Position numbers and translations under genes: made by a program. Below the pieces are notes generated by a model that worked only from the letters and a program-made list of their open reading frames with translations, was not told the DNA's origin and searched no databases. Source: Undaria pinnatifida (Eukaryota > Sar > Phaeophyceae > Laminariales > Alariaceae). From it: 64,000 bases of DNA. The stretch's first letter is position 1. Each line of letters begins with the position of its first letter. The stretch lies in the NCBI GenBank assembly GCA_012845835.1, contig JABAKD010000015.1:11995845-12059844 (forward strand), in the 5' to 3' direction. Positions 11,170 to 21,367 of this stretch are shown here, one piece after another.

Positions 11170-12360
11170 TTAGAAAGCCGTTGACCGTTTAGTGTTTGCA
11201 ATTTGGGACGCATGCTAGGGTAGCGGTGGTCCTTATCCTGGTCTTTTCCGGGGCTATTCACTTGAGAAGCTTTCCAACTCACACACTACCATAATACCAC
11301 ACTACCGCCGTACCACCCTACCTGCCCATTAGGATCACCAGTTCGTCTCACTACGAGTACAGGGACAATTTTTCCTTGAGTGGACAGCAGCAATTATTAC
11401 ATCGTCGCTGCTTTCGTCAAAAAAATGGATGCTTGACCCGATGACCAATCCCATGGCCTAGGTGGTAGTACTGCAGCACGGTACCTGGTACCTGGTACCG
11501 TACTATTAGTAGGTAAAACACGCGTGCTACGATAGAGGTTTTGAAGGTATACCTTTTTTTGGCTATTTCGTTTTTCCGAATGACGGGACTCCTGACCCCC
11601 AAACCGTCGGAATCTCGTTCTAGTTTCGCAAAATGTTTTTTTTAGTGTATCTCGGTCACGATGAGATCGGTCATCGGGTTGCACTTTCAGTCTCCTCTAT
11701 GAATAAGCCAGTTGTTGAGTGAGGCATAGAGCTCCTCGAGTGATCAACAAACCTCACCAAAATAACATGGTAGGTGCACCCCTACTGGTCATACTAATAG
11801 TGATATTACTAGTATTACTACTACTATTAGTAGCATGGGTCGTCGGTCAGAAAACGTTTGGCCAAAAAATGGTATACCCCTTTCGTAGCTTCGACAACAT
11901 GGTTGAAACACATACTTGACTTTAAACCGCATCCCTAGCCCCAACCCTTGAGACCACCTGAGAAATTTCTTGGAATGAAGATGTAATCAGGAGTTCATGT
12001 AACCTGTCAACTACTGTGCCGAAGATCGACCAAGTTGCATTCACCGGTTCCACCATCTAGAACATGAATCGGAGATGCTGCGGCTCCTTATAATCTCTCT
12101 CCCAAAACTTTAGCCTACCCTGTGAGGCTGCGAGGCCGCGTGAAGGAACGTGTACAGGGGAAAAGGAAACGAAGCATCACCCGTAAGGACCTACCAGTAA
12201 GCTACGGTATTATAGTATTAAAAAACCGTTTATGGTCAGTTTGCGTTGAAGCTATTTTTAAGGCGGCTATCTTTTCATAAGTAGGCTTTTATAAAAGGGC
12301 TTTTACAAACCGGTTTGTCGTACCCACAGCTAGCTGACCTTTTTCATTTTTTCATGAAGC
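11170..12360. other. gene-poor stretch with dispersed repeat
   Basis: No exon chain is visible. About 11660-11775 (cggtcatcgggttgcactttcagt ... accaaaataacatggtagg) matches about 7010-7130 and more weakly 44055-44140 and 56025-56100, a dispersed repeat whose ends I cannot fix. A short imperfect (TAC/TAG) run lies at 11795-11835. Confidence 0.45.
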
Positions 12361-12539
12361 CAGTTATTTTAAGCCAGCTTGTGTACCGCGGCTGACAACG
12401 TCCGCCTCAGGGCCCCGACGGCCACGCGCTCGCGGCGATGCCTCGGCACGTGTCACTCGCCGCCATCTGGGAAGTCTCGCGGTCCTGCTCGCTGAGCTCG
12501 GCGAGAGATCCCTGAAACCCCCCCAAAAAGTTGACATCG

Positions 12540-12775
12540 CTTGCTCAAAGCTTAAAGTCTCTGCATTCAAGATAAAAGCGCCCAGTTGAAGCAGTCCAGT
12601 ATATATTGGTGGCTGTTGTCTAGCCTCAAGTAAAACAAATACTCGCTTGCTCAGGCCTAAAGTTCCTGTATTCAAGATAAACTTGTCCAGTATGCTGATG
12701 CAGTCCAGTATATATTGGTGGCTGTTGTCCAGGCCCAAGTTAAAAAAGTACTGATCGAACCAGTATACTGACCGC
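12540..12775. repeat. tandem duplication, unit of about 112 bp
   Basis: Two copies begin cttgctca..cctaaagt and end gcagtccagtatatattgg followed by tggctgttgtc and caag. They are about 85% identical by eye. The open minus-strand frame across both copies has no recognised domain. Confidence 0.8.
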
Positions 12776-12846
12776 TTGACCACGTCTCTTTTTCAAGTAA
12801 AAAATAGTCAACATAAAGGATACTGTTATGGTATTCCCTTTTAGGA

Positions 12847-12973
12847 CTTTTGACGTCTGCTTCGCTTTTTACGCATTTCAGTGACTTTCACGTACCGATG
12901 TGTTCGGTATTTTGATGTCTGCTTCGAAGCATATGCGTCCTGTTGAATTTCACGTACAGGTATATGTGGGATA
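12847..12973. repeat. tandem duplication, unit of about 63 bp
   Basis: Two copies of ttttgacgtctgcttcg...acgca...tttcacgtac..gt, diverged by several substitutions and small indels. Confidence 0.7.
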
Positions 12974-13939
12974 TTTGGTGCCTTCTTTGCTTTGCACCCG
13001 TCCAATTGGTTTTTGCCTTGCAAGTTGGAGGTGTGGGAGTGGGTTGTGAAGCGCCGCATCTTCGATCCGTTCTCCCAATTCTGCGGATGGATTTAGTTCT
13101 AGCTGATCTTTCTATGAATGTGCATATACGGCCCTTCAGGGTGGGCTAGTGTTACGGTATACCCTCTACCCTGTTGGGGAGTTATGGATTATAGCAGTTG
13201 TCTCATTTATAGCGGGCATGTATTATCGCCTGCCTGAACGAGCGGCTCCGCCTCCATTCTGTCAGAAGGTATCCGGCGTACAGCTAGCAACTAATGTTAG
13301 AGATAGATGTAACATCCAAGCAACCCTTGTGGGAGTGGCCATTACAGAACTAGAGGCACCCCTGCATAGCAGTATTCGGTCCCTAGGCCTATATTGCCCC
13401 TATTATGCTACTACAACACAATATAGTCCAGTGAATGCAGTCAACACTCATGATCAACGTACAAGTTGGTTAAACTATGCGTTTGTTTGTAAAACCAACG
13501 AGGGCAAGGTTGTGTGATTACGCGATTGCGCAAATACCAGGTACGAGCATAATAGTGGTTATGAACCAACCGCTACTTGATTATAATCAGATAACCCCAG
13601 TTAACTAATCACGGAAACACCAAAAGTCAAGATGCAGTAGGTGGCCCCCTTTAAGGGACCATAGTGCGTCGGGGCCCGAAGGTTCCTTATTGAGAGAAGT
13701 CCCTTATCTATGTTGGCCTTATTTAAAGCACATAAGGTTCCATACAATGGACCATATCGTTTTAAGGGGTCGAAAGTGTCTGAAAAGGGGCCGAAATGAT
13801 ATAATAATGACGAAAACCAGCGGAAAATGGAAAAACCGGAGCCTCGCACCAGCTGCGCATCTCAGCAGAAGACACGCAACAGCAACGCTGGCAAGCCCTC
13901 GCCCGCCAGAACATGGGTCAACTTAGAAACTTCAACGGC

Positions 13940-14275
13940 GCCACTTACATTCATGTGGCCTTGTCCGGAGCCGCGTCAGTCGGCCTTGAACTTGATGTGT
14001 TTGTGTCTGTAGACCGAGAGTCAGTAATTAACTGAAAACTGAGAAGAGACGCTGTTTTTTCCCCTAACCAAGATGTATCTACCAAACAGCACGACCACAG
14101 CACTTCGAGGGAAGAACCAACCGCAACGCGGGCGACCTCTCGCCCTCGTGAGCATGGATCCCCCTAAAATCGCTGACGCTCTCATCTAATAAAATCATGT
14201 AGCCTTGTCCGGAGCCGTGCAGATTCGCGTTGGGTTGCTTGCATCTCGAGATTGAAGGTCAACCGCGACACAATG
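13940..14275. repeat. dispersed repeat, two local copies
   Basis: The block tcatgt.gccttgtccggagcc...tctcgagattgaaggtcaa occurs at about 13950-14030 and 14195-14265. A third copy lies at about 48828-48910. Spacing and orientation are shared, so this is a dispersed low-copy repeat of unknown type. Confidence 0.55.
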
Positions 14276-14454
14276 TTTAATAATGTCGAAACAATGATTT
14301 TGAATTCGGTTTTCCAACTGCAGCGCCTACCCTTTACCAGTGCTCTGGGCTCTCGGTGTGTGCATTTACTTCACTTTAAACTGATATTTGCACCCATCTA
14401 ACTCCGAACCGCACACCACGACCTCCTCCTAGGTAAGGATCACTGTTTGGCTTT

Positions 14455-14870
14455 CAGCGCCGACAGCGCACCGACCACCGCGTGTCGTACGCCAAGGCTC
14501 TCCAGAAGGCGCAACAAGGTGAGAGCGTTGAGACTACTACTATCCGCGAACAACGCCTCCTTTTTGCGGGAGCCGTCCAACGGACGAGCAATGAGCGACT
14601 GACCCATCGAGTGATGTCCGGGACGATGGCTGGTGGGGGTGAACCCGGGACGAGGCCGACCAGGAAATGACTGGGCCCAGTGTCTGGTAGATGACATCAT
14701 CAGGGTATTCGAAGCAACCGAGGGGTTCACGGATAGCTCCCCTTCACTGTTCGGAGTAGAGACTGTGCTATATACGGCCAAGGGCGGCTAAGAAGAATGG
14801 GAACTGGCACCGGGTGATCGCCGACGCGGCGGACCACTCCATGAAGAGATGGCACAGGGGCGAGACGGCG
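14455..14870 (+). mobile_element. decayed non-LTR retrotransposon, C-terminal tail
   Basis: The plus strand reads YAKALQKAQQGES, then REQRLLFAGAVQRTSNERL and, after a one-base shift near 14670, DWAQCLVDDIIRVFEATEG and VETVLYTAKGG, followed by a Trp/Lys/His-rich NGNWHRVIADAADHSMK in another frame. This matches the order found after the RT domain in many LINE ORF2 proteins: a hydrophobic FAG-x-V-x-R-M/T-x-x-x-R-L segment, a G/R-rich hinge, then W-x-x-C-x-x-D-D. Frameshifts show it is dead. It could be the same family as the copy at 7342-8660, but the two cover different regions. Confidence 0.45.
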
Positions 14871-15399
14871 AATAGAGCTGGCAACGCCTCACAGCAGAGA
14901 GAGGACGCCAAGAGAAGCAACCAAGGAAAACCGGGGGAACGGGGCGGGGGAGGGGGGGGGGAGTACTGATACAATATAGCTGTAGTAGATGAATGCAGAA
15001 ACGAAGCGGCAGATTGTGTGGCAACGGACATTTCGACTAATAATATATTTAATTAAGTTGAGCGTGTGCTATAGCCCGGAACCCTCTCTACAGCGAGTAG
15101 TGGTAGTTTCTGCTTTGTTTCTTTTCGTTGAGTTCAATGGGGGGAGCGCGAAAGCGACAGTAATGACTTGCTGTCGTCCTTCTTTTTTTCTTTTTTTTCT
15201 GTTCGTTTTGTTTGCTCCCTCATTTCCCTCCCCACCGGCCTGTATCTCCTTCCTCTTCTTAGTGTTGCTTTTGTCCGTAACACAGCAGTTATCATCTTTC
15301 ACGTTGTTTTGTCCGCGCAATAGCAGTTGTTATCTTCTTCGTGTTGTGTTGCCCATGAGCAACAACAGGTATCTGCTCCTCTTCAGCACGTATGGTGTT

Positions 15400-15545
15400 C
15401 CTCCGGCAGCCTTTTTTTTCCTTTCCGATCTTCTTTTGCATCACATTCTTCATAACACTAGTCGTTTTTTGTTTGTTTGTTTTTTTTCTTCTTTTTCTTT
15501 TTTTTCGTTTATTTTCCCCTTTTTTTCTCTTTTTTTTTTTCATGG
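15400..15545. repeat. pyrimidine-rich low-complexity tract
   Basis: Dense T and C runs in which the + strand reads as Phe/Leu/Ser only and the - strand as Lys/Arg. Not considered coding. Confidence 0.7.
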
Positions 15546-15591
15546 TCTGGCTTGTTTTGTTTTTTTCTCGTACCCGATGCGCTAGCACTTC

Positions 15592-15858
15592 AGAGTTATC
15601 CCACGGTAGGGGTTGCACCCAAAAGTCCCTGAGCTCCTCACATACATGAGGAACTCAATATCTCACCCGAAAAATGACTTCGAAGGCGTTCGTTCGCAAA
15701 ACCCGACCAAAGTTCTATGCCTTAGTCCAAAAAAAAATTACTCGTGAAAATACTTCATTGACCGGCAGTTCCTCACACGAGGAACTCAATCGTGAGGAAC
15801 TCAATTGCCCAGGGACTTTTTGGCGCAGAAAGTGCAACCCCTACCGTGGGATGACTCT
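15592..15858. mobile_element. MITE with long terminal inverted repeats
   Basis: The left end agagttatcccacggtagg and the right end, read inverted, agagtcatcccacggtagg extend into about 45-bp inverted repeats (through ggggttgcac and aaaagtccctg). The interior (gaggaactcaat repeats, gacttcgaaggcgttcgttcg) has no open transposase frame. Related sequence occurs at 49551-49683 (+), about 50040-50200 (inverted), about 6020-6180 (inverted) and 16083-16110. A non-autonomous DNA transposon family is the best reading. Confidence 0.65.
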
Positions 15859-16661
15859 TCATTTGCTTTACCTTGATGAATTGCGACTGTTTGGTTTGCT
15901 CTGTTTAACAGTCGTCTGTGACCACACACACATAATTTGTATCTCTCTATTAATAGGATGAATCAGCACGGACTCTGGGTGTACCGATGTCGTTGGGGAT
16001 ATATGGTGGAAATAATGGTTTAATGTGAAGACAACGCACACATGTCCAGGCAATCAGTGTTGATCACTCCATCACCTGCGCACTGAGTCATCCCACGGTC
16101 GTGGTGCCCATACCGTACCGCCATCATCGCCCCCATACCCAACACGAAACCGAACCCCTGTGCGGCTCTTGTCTATGTGTACAGGGCAGAGCATCGGCCC
16201 GCTCCTCCTATGAAAACAACTTACCTTACAAGAAAGCTAGCCTCAAAAAAGGAAAAAAATAAAAAATATGTGTGCTTATCATGAAACTGGTACTTACACC
16301 CACCTACACATTCTACACACGCAGTAAGTAGTGTCCGTGCCGATGCCTCCCCTTGGAGGGACGAACTCTCTGGTCACAACGTACAAGACAGAGATGCACC
16401 TTCATTGCAAATCCAGCGTTCAAGGCGATTTGGTCACGCTCTGCCAACCGCAACGAATACGAGGGTTGGACATTAACCAGGTATACGGCAAGCCAGCACA
16501 CCAGACTACTTGCGAGGAAGAAATAAATTTTAATACGAAAGGAGAAAACTACCAGGTAGGTATGAAATGAGTTGTCGAATCATTAATGATCTTGTTCTCC
16601 CACGTGTCATGCTGTTTTAATGATTTAAACGTTCATTTTTGTAAATAGGATTTACTCCATG

Positions 16662-16801
16662 GGCACGTCGGCCTCTATGCTGTCACTAGGCCCTCTAGCC
16701 TTCAAGGCATGCCTCAGATAGCGTTAGGCATGGCACGTCGGCCCCTATGCTGTCACTAGGCCCTCTAGCCTTCAAGGCATGCCTCAGACAGCGTTAGGCA
16801 T
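16662..16801. repeat. 70-bp tandem duplication
   Basis: Two adjacent copies, almost identical, begin ggcacgtcggcc and end gcgttaggcat. Low divergence indicates a recent duplication. Confidence 0.9.
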
Positions 16802-17222
16802 ACTACGGTTAATAAGGCCCGAAGTCAGGGATATGGCGTGCGTCAAGGCTCGTGCTTCCACTTTTTTGGGGGATATTACTCGGAATTAGAGTGAAATATG
16901 TGTTGCAGTAACCAAGTAAGTGCATTATTTACCTTGATCGGCGAGTATCGTGTTCAACCAATGCGCCTTTAGGAGGGAATTCGCGAAATCAGTGGACAAG
17001 GGCGATGTATTTGAAATGGTCTTTTGGCCCGCAGGGGGAGAAATGTCTTCATGCAATGTCTGGAATGTCTACCCTATCCCCTGTTTATGAGGTTTCCGGT
17101 CTTCTAACGACTTCGTGTCTGGACATACTACGGCTTTAAGGCCAGTTTTAAGGCTCTAAACAGCCCTTAAGGCACCGGTTTTGGCAAGAGGGCGTTGCGG
17201 AATATTTTGAGGCTTTGTCTAC

Positions 17223-17317
17223 CTGTCACCATTGGTGCAAATTGTTCTAAAGCCACGCTGAACGGTGCGAGCAAAGCGCTCCGATCAATAACAACGCGCT
17301 CGACGTGCCAGCCGCCG
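17223..17317 (-). CDS. isolated exon candidate, unrecognised
   Basis: On the minus strand a strong acceptor (ttttcccctgtggacag) and a good donor (gtgacag|gtagac) enclose 95 bp. The only open frame reads GGWHVERVVIDRSALLAP, then FSVALEQFAPMVT (phase 2 in, phase 1 out). Composition is protein-like but I do not recognise the family, and no neighbouring exon was found. It could be a chance open segment. Confidence 0.3.
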
Positions 17318-18027
17318 CTGTCCACAGGGGAAAAATAAGGGTGGGGATTTAGATCGAGGCTGGGGCTACCCCAGGAGATTCCGTTTTTACACAAGTATTT
17401 CAAGCATGGAATTATGCATATTATTGTAAACATAAATAGGAGCCTTCGTGAAGGCCGAGAGTGATTTGGAAATCCTGAGTTTTAGTGTTTCATATCATTC
17501 AGACTGGAGTCCATTGAACCCCGATCTCGGGCTGAAATTCGCCCTCTCCATCGCTCTCTCCGCACCCGAGTTCCTCGGCCTTCGCCGGGTCTGTTCCCGC
17601 GCATGCAGCCTCGAGGTCACTCGCCGCAGCCGAGCGCCGCGACCCTGAACTGAGCCCATTTGAGCGGATCTTACGGAGAAGTCTCTGTAACAAGGAATCC
17701 TGACTTTTGAGGAATATTCTGTCTGGATTGTGGGCAATATGTATATATAAGCAAAAGTCGGCGTTTTGCGGTTTAGCATCATCATTGTTGCCGAACGTTA
17801 AACGAAGAACATGACCCAACACGGCGCGGAAAATTCGAAGTGGAGGGGCCATGTCAGTCAGAGTAAGAAAAGGCGAAAATACGCTATAGACTATACAATA
17901 CCCTTTTAGCGTAGCGCGTGCCACAAAGGCAGGAGACAAAACGTATGTATGTAATGTCCTGCGCCGCGGAATGAACACAGCCAGATGACCCAGACCGCAC
18001 GCAAAATGTAAAACCGCCGCGCGAACT

Positions 18028-18118
18028 CGCCACAACAGCTGCTGCTGCAACAACAACAACAACAAACAGCAGCAACAACAACAGCAACAACTACAACAAT
18101 ACTACTACTATAGTCTAC
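18028..18118. repeat. (CAA/CAG)n and (CTA)n tract
   Basis: Interrupted caacaacaac and cagcaa triplets followed by tactactactatag. No coding support. The 18.1-19.0 kb stretch beyond holds more CAA-rich sequence and a gac/agc patch at 18905-19005, but no gene that I can support. Confidence 0.8.
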
Positions 18119-19081
18119 TACTACTGCTCTACCGTGTACCTCACCTTGAGGGCGTACTTGGCACCGCTCTGCTTGTGAAATGCCGTCTGCACCCTCCAGA
18201 AGCCGCCTTCCCCAAGCATCGTCCCCTCACTGCCAACACAAAAAAACGGCGGCACATCATTAGACTAGACTATAATAGTCTATTGCTACTGTAAATACCA
18301 CCGGTATATCGCTACGCACTGTTTTTTGTGAGCCATGCAGCACCAGGGACACAACAGCAGCCTCTCACGCACACTACTACTATTGATAGTATCCCCATAG
18401 AGGGGTGCAGCAAGAAGAATATAAGGCACAGCACAACATACCACCAGGTACGTACATACAAACAAGACAATCGGTGTCACATGAACGACAGACTAGACTA
18501 CATGATGAACCAACGCACAACAACAAACAAATACATAAATTATTGCCAGACGTACGAAATACCACGAACACCGCACAACAGCAACAAACAATAATAGCAA
18601 CAACAAAGTTTAAACAGCAACAACGATGGGCGATCAACATCGCGCATACATACACCGAAAAGTTTTGTGCACGCCTCTTCTTGCTCACCTACCTATCTAT
18701 CTATCGTGTTGTGCGGTCTGCCAAAGGAAAGAAGAGAGAAAAGGGTGAAAAGGTGACTGCTTCAGGGCGAAAAAAATGTACCTGGTATATATACACCCAT
18801 CGGAGTACATAATTAGACTATATACATGGCTGAGAAGAGAAGAGAATCCCTGTATTTGAATGTTAATCCTCAGGGAATGGACAAGTCACATTAAAGCAAT
18901 ACCGACATCGACAGTGACAGTAAGTAGTAGTAGCGACAAGGACTGTGATAGTGACAACAACAACAGCGACAACAGCGAGAGCAGTAGCGACGACAACAGC
19001 AATAATAAGTGGACCATTGTTAATGAGATAGGAGATAGATAGATGGCGCTTGCTTATTTAGTTGCATAGCCCGCAAAGCGC

Positions 19082-19465
19082 ATGGGGACCCTGACTCACA
19101 CTTCATTAGACTACACGACAGCAAAAATACTACAACATACTCGTGATCACCCGTACGACCCAATCCCCTTATTCGATTTGTCGTTCAACGACATCATTTC
19201 AGGCGGAATCCAACGCGAATCTGTTGCTACCCTTGGTCCACCCGACACGCTCTATACCTCAGTCGGTCACTACCTCAACCTCATGTCCAACGCATATGCT
19301 TACGCCACACATATTATATTGAAATCACAGTCGCCAATCATCTATTCAACATCAACACCAAGATGTCACATTTGCTGGCACATATTATCCGAGCACACGC
19401 CCCGAGCCAAACTCGCGCAAAACGTTCTGTACAACCCTATCACCCAGCACTACAACCACGGTTAA
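19082..19465 (+). CDS. hypothetical ORF, 127 aa, unrecognised
   Basis: An ATG-to-TAA frame opens MGTLTHTSLDYTTAKILQ and contains a CHIC motif near residue 95. Composition is balanced and not produced by simple repeats, unlike most ORFs here. A second basic frame overlaps at 19470-19660. No signal peptide, membrane segment or known domain is visible. It could be a remnant of a mobile or viral element, or fortuitous; I assign no function. Confidence 0.25.
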   Translation: MGTLTHTSLDYTTAKILQHTRDHPYDPIPLFDLSFNDIISGGIQRESVATLGPPDTLYTSVGHYLNLMSNAYAYATHIILKSQSPIIYSTSTPRCHICWHILSEHTPRAKLAQNVLYNPITQHYNHG

Positions 19466-19943
19466 ATGCAAAGCGCCATATTATAAAGCGTTCAAATGTT
19501 CGTTGCCTTCCTTTCGGCGCTTGCGCCACTCCCTCAGACACATCCCGGAGGAGAACCTTGTAATCATGAAGCCTGTGCAACAGCAGCACAGCAGAGCAGA
19601 GGGTACGTCAGACAGTCCCCTCAAACAATGGGCGTCGCCAACTCCAACCATATTGTAATGTTGTGCGGTAAATGTCACGGACCGACGGTTTTTGTAATTT
19701 CACCAAAACTCGACGTCTGTCACCATCACAACTACTATGCTACTACTACTGCTGTATTGACAATATCATCCATGAGACCGCGGTTTGACTCCTTGGCTGA
19801 CCGGCACTAAAATTGAAACAATACGACCAAAACAGGCCTTGACGCGTCCGAAGTTCCGACCGGTCCTCTAGTAACAGGACACGGCGATTAGACGCCCGCA
19901 CTTCTTGGTGTACACTAGCTAGTGTACACTGAAACAAAAAGGT

Positions 19944-20222
19944 GTGTTAATAGCCCGAAGAGGGCTTGATCTATGTATCCTACAACTCGACAGTCATCTC
20001 ACAGGAAATAATTCAATTCTTCGCATGAGCAGGTCTGGACGGGCAGATGCTGCCACAGCTGCCAGATCTTCCGGCATGCCGGGAATTAATTCCAGCGGAA
20101 ATAAAAATGTCCGAGATTCGTTCGCGATTGGACAGGATCTACAAGAACTATTCAACTCTTGGAAGAACAAGATCTTCCGAAGGATATTAAAAAAAATCTT
20201 GTGGTTGGGCCGGTTGGGATAA
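19944..20222 (+). CDS. hypothetical ORF, 92 aa, unrecognised
   Basis: The frame includes ARSSGMPGINSSGNKNVRDS and a basic C-terminus (KNKIFRRILKKILWLGRLG). No splice-site or domain evidence. It lies in an otherwise gene-poor region between the CAA-rich tract and the WSC-CAP gene. Confidence 0.15.
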   Translation: MLIARRGLDLCILQLDSHLTGNNSILRMSRSGRADAATAARSSGMPGINSSGNKNVRDSFAIGQDLQELFNSWKNKIFRRILKKILWLGRLG

Positions 20223-21367
20223 AAGATGCTCGGAACGGATGTACCAAGAAGACAATAAGATAAAAAGATGAAAATTTTGGTTTGGATCCGGCCAGCACAG
20301 CCGTGTGCTATTCGGATCTATTTTGAAAGATAACATGATCACGCGAACGAACGCAGCCCACCCAAGATCACTCTCTTATTTTCCACTCCACTCACGGCAC
20401 CTGCCTGCCTGCCTGCCTTAATCGGATCTAACCAACATCATCATTAGCAACCACACACAGCAGGTGAGTGACTAGAGCGAGCTTCGTAGAGCGCCGTACC
20501 AGTAGACTTTAATCCAGCGCACACAGCAGTGGGGTGCTTACGTTGGTTTGCCTGTTTGCTTGCGCTGTTGTTGACATGTACAGCAGCAGCAGTGCGGAGT
20601 ATTTAAGTACAACTAGTTACTGTGTTGGTACCAGGTATGATTTGTTTCTAACCCACACCATCGTGACTGCCGTAGTAACTGGCGGCATTGTCAATAGTGC
20701 GTTACCACGAAAAAAAATAATTTCCTTCTTATTTAAAGAGTGACTCCTGCAGCTGTTGCTCTTGCTGCTGCTGCTGCTGCACGACGAACATCACCCGCGA
20801 CGAACGTAGTATGTAGGCTTTAGATTATCGTAGCTTGTCTCTCTTGCAATCACAGTAAGCAAGCTCTAGCAGTAACGAAAACAAGGCCAGGCGACAGGCA
20901 ACAACTTTTTCAATTTACTGCTGCTGCTGTGTGTAGACCTAATCTACTCTGTATGCACCACATGATATCGTTTCTTTCTATGCTCAAGCCTTGTTATGGT
21001 ATAAACTACCTACCTGGTGAATAAAGTCGTAGGAGCTGCTGCTGACCAGGGTGCTGACCGCACGATAGTCCAGAGGTCGTAGAACGTGTATGTATGTGAT
21101 CGAATCCAAGCTAACAAACCTCTCAGTTAGTTGCACAGCAGCAGCACTCTCGTTCATCCCTCCCCACCCCGAGGCCGACCGTGCTCGGCTAGATGACACG
21201 TTTCCACGTTCGTTCCATGTTCACGTACTAACTAGACTATCATTTTTGAATCGATATCTGGATATTTCAAGGATATTATTTAATTTTTTAAAAAAACGGA
21301 TCGGCGTTCGATCTTTTTTCGGCAGATCTAAAGCGACCGTCGCATCGGGCAGCAGCGAGTATCCATC
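20223..21367. other. upstream region of the WSC-CAP gene
   Basis: No exon chain is seen. The stretch contains scattered gctgctgctg/cagcagcag triplets (20585, 20755-20780, 20925, 21030, 21137) and ctgcctgcctgcctgcc at 20401-20417. The promoter of the downstream gene probably lies here, but I see no motif strong enough to place a start site. Confidence 0.4.

Noticed and set aside
13149-13517. 122-codon plus-strand ORF
   Set aside because: No domain, splice or neighbour support; an ORF of this size is expected by chance in a 64-kb window.
14989-15585. 198-codon plus-strand ORF
   Set aside because: Mostly Phe/Leu/Ser from pyrimidine tracts. No signal beyond composition.
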